Origin: Cichorium intybus
Taxonomy: Eukaryota; Streptophyta; Magnoliopsida; Asterales; Asteraceae
Assembly (NCBI GenBank): GCA_023525715.1
Contig: CM042013.1
Coordinates: 69,908,494-69,972,493 of the forward strand
Direction of reading: 5' to 3'
DNA length: 64,000 nt
Part shown: piece after piece, positions 63,017 to 64,000 of the stretch
Position numbering within the stretch: the stretch's first letter is position 1
How the letters are laid out: the number at the start of each line of letters is the position of its first letter
Program-made: the position numbers and the translations under genes
The notes under the pieces: generated by a model
Seen by the model: only the letters and a program-made list of their open reading frames with translations
Databases searched by the model: none
What the model was told of the DNA's origin: nothing

Positions 63017-64000
63017 ATGTTCAGATTGGACCACCCTTTCCTCTAGTTCCCCGCGGAGCTTGCCAATTCGGCAGATTACATCTCGCGGAGGGACGCGTTG
63101 ACCGGTCGTCGGGTTCTCGAGGCGTCAGTCATCGACAGAGACATTTTGAGGGATGCAGGGCTCTGGGGTGCGATTGAGCCATTTTTACATCGCACCTGGA
63201 CCCATGAGGAGGCGTCATTTACATGTCGGGGCTGGGACAGGATCATGGCCACGGATGAGGACGTCGTCTACACCGAGCTGCTATTGGAGTTTGTATCCAC
63301 TATCCAGTTCGCACCTCAAGCGGGAGACCCGCGTTCCAGGATAGTACGATTTCGTTTAGGAGGTGAGCACAGGGAGTGCAACCTCAGGGAGTTTGGGAGG
63401 CGAGTGTGCCTATACACTCAGGCGGATCTCCAGCACCGTTTTTTCACGCGGTTCTTTGGGGCATGTACTCAGGGGCAGCCGGAGCGGGCTGCCAACATGG
63501 AGGTTTGGGCACCGCTGTCCAATGTTATATACGAGGCGGGGACCTCCAAGGAGAGTCATCTTCGGGACCCACTCCACCGCCTTATGCACCGTATCGTCTC
63601 TACCTCCATCATGCATCGGGAGGGGGGCGAGAAGGTGTCAGGCGATGACATGACGTACCTGTGGGTCCTCCTCGACCCATCCAGATTCCTCCACCTCCCC
63701 TTCGCCCTCGCGGTTGCCCTCTCCACCCGTGCGACAGGTACTTATCCCACCAGTCCACTAGCGAGGGGGTATTTCATCACCCGCCTGGCCCGTTCATATG
63801 GGATTCTCACTGCCCCCGTCGTCGCCTCCTTGACCGCTCTGCCTCCATCCCGCACTACGGCAGGCACTCTGGAGAGGATGCGGCTCATCGAGCAGCAGCG
63901 CCCGGGGCAGTTCATCCGGGCACCTACAGAGCCCCCTCAGGCACCTCAGCCAGCATATGCCCAGCCGGGCCGGAGACGACCGAGGCGGGAGGTACCCGCC
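63017..64000 (+). pseudogene. ATHILA ORF1-like protein, partial at window end
   Basis: ATG at 63017 is followed by a TAG at 63044-63046. The same frame is then open for 318 codons to the last base. It reads WTHEEASFTCRGWDRIM, LLLEFVSTIQF, REFGRRVCLYTQ, EVWAPLSNVIYEAGTSKES, HRLMHRIVSTSIMHREGGEKV, YLWVLLDP and a Pro/Ala-rich end. This resembles the ATHILA ORF-1 family (function unknown) of Ty3/gypsy Athila elements. GC content is much higher than in the rest of the window. Either the single TAG kills it or translation starts at a later ATG. Confidence 0.78.

Larger units (their letters stand above)
59331..64000 (+). mobile_element. Athila-like Ty3/gypsy retrotransposon, 5' part
   Basis: A 5' LTR (59331-60858), a tRNA-Asp primer site, a long leader with an acidic ORF, and an ATHILA ORF1-like frame that runs off the window follow in order. 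The primer site and ORF1-like protein point to the Athila branch of Ty3/gypsy. The 3' half, any pol, and the 3' LTR lie beyond the window, so completeness and target duplication cannot be judged. Confidence 0.8.

Noticed and set aside
63153..63653. Overlapping short frames near the right end
   Set aside because: They are in alternative phases of the GC-rich ATHILA-like frame, which is open to the window end.

Overview
The window is nuclear DNA of a flowering plant. It is AT-rich, has spliced gene remnants, tRNA-iMet and tRNA-Asp primed retrotransposons, CACTA, MULE-like, hAT-like and Helitron-type DNA transposons, and long (AT)n arrays. The families suggest a eudicot with a large repeat-rich genome, Asteraceae/lettuce-like, but I cannot fix the species. 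I see no intact host gene, no tRNA or rRNA gene and no CRISPR array. Almost everything is transposon, often nested, so the boundaries below come from target-site duplications (TSDs) and terminal motifs.

Layout. 1-1378: unassigned DNA with a hAT-like gcggttt end. 1379-8877: a complete CACTA element (TSD TTT) holding a 9-bp-TSD foldback element, which itself holds a solo LTR (TSD TAAAC). The same CACTA carries minus-strand exons resembling nucleoporin NUP188 followed by exons of an otubain-like (OTU) protease. 10012-16200: a Ty1/copia element on the minus strand (TSD GATGG) with a long open pol, a decayed gag and a small CACTA-like insertion. 17561-17866: (AT)n. 17867-35245: an L1-type LINE whose ORF2 is split by a Ty3/gypsy-like element (19838-31565, TSD GGAGA), which itself holds another solo LTR (24846-27368, TSD GGTCA). 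35311-40039: a hAT-like unit containing a Helitron 3' end and a PEX13-like pseudogene. 40040-47443: (AT)n arrays alternating with foldback elements and a gag-only copia element (40760-47034). 48271-51568: a second CACTA with a dead Transposase_24-type gene and a foldback inside (AT)n. 52347-55221: a second gag-only copia element (TSD ACTGT). 56110-59130: a decayed copia pol interrupted by a solo LTR (TSD ATTAA). 59331 to the end: an Athila-like Ty3/gypsy element with tRNA-Asp primer site, an acidic ORF and a GC-rich ATHILA ORF1-like frame running off the window.

The most unusual signal is in the gypsy-type LTRs. Three different LTR families share a structured block: tandem hairpins whose stems change by compensatory substitutions (including five cUUCGg hairpins at 4170-4279), a hairpin after ATTACTCA, a 43-base block identical between two families, and splice-donor-like sites in the same order. 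The second notable theme is capture and fusion of host gene exons by DNA transposons. The third is the repeated placing of elements inside (AT)n tracts.
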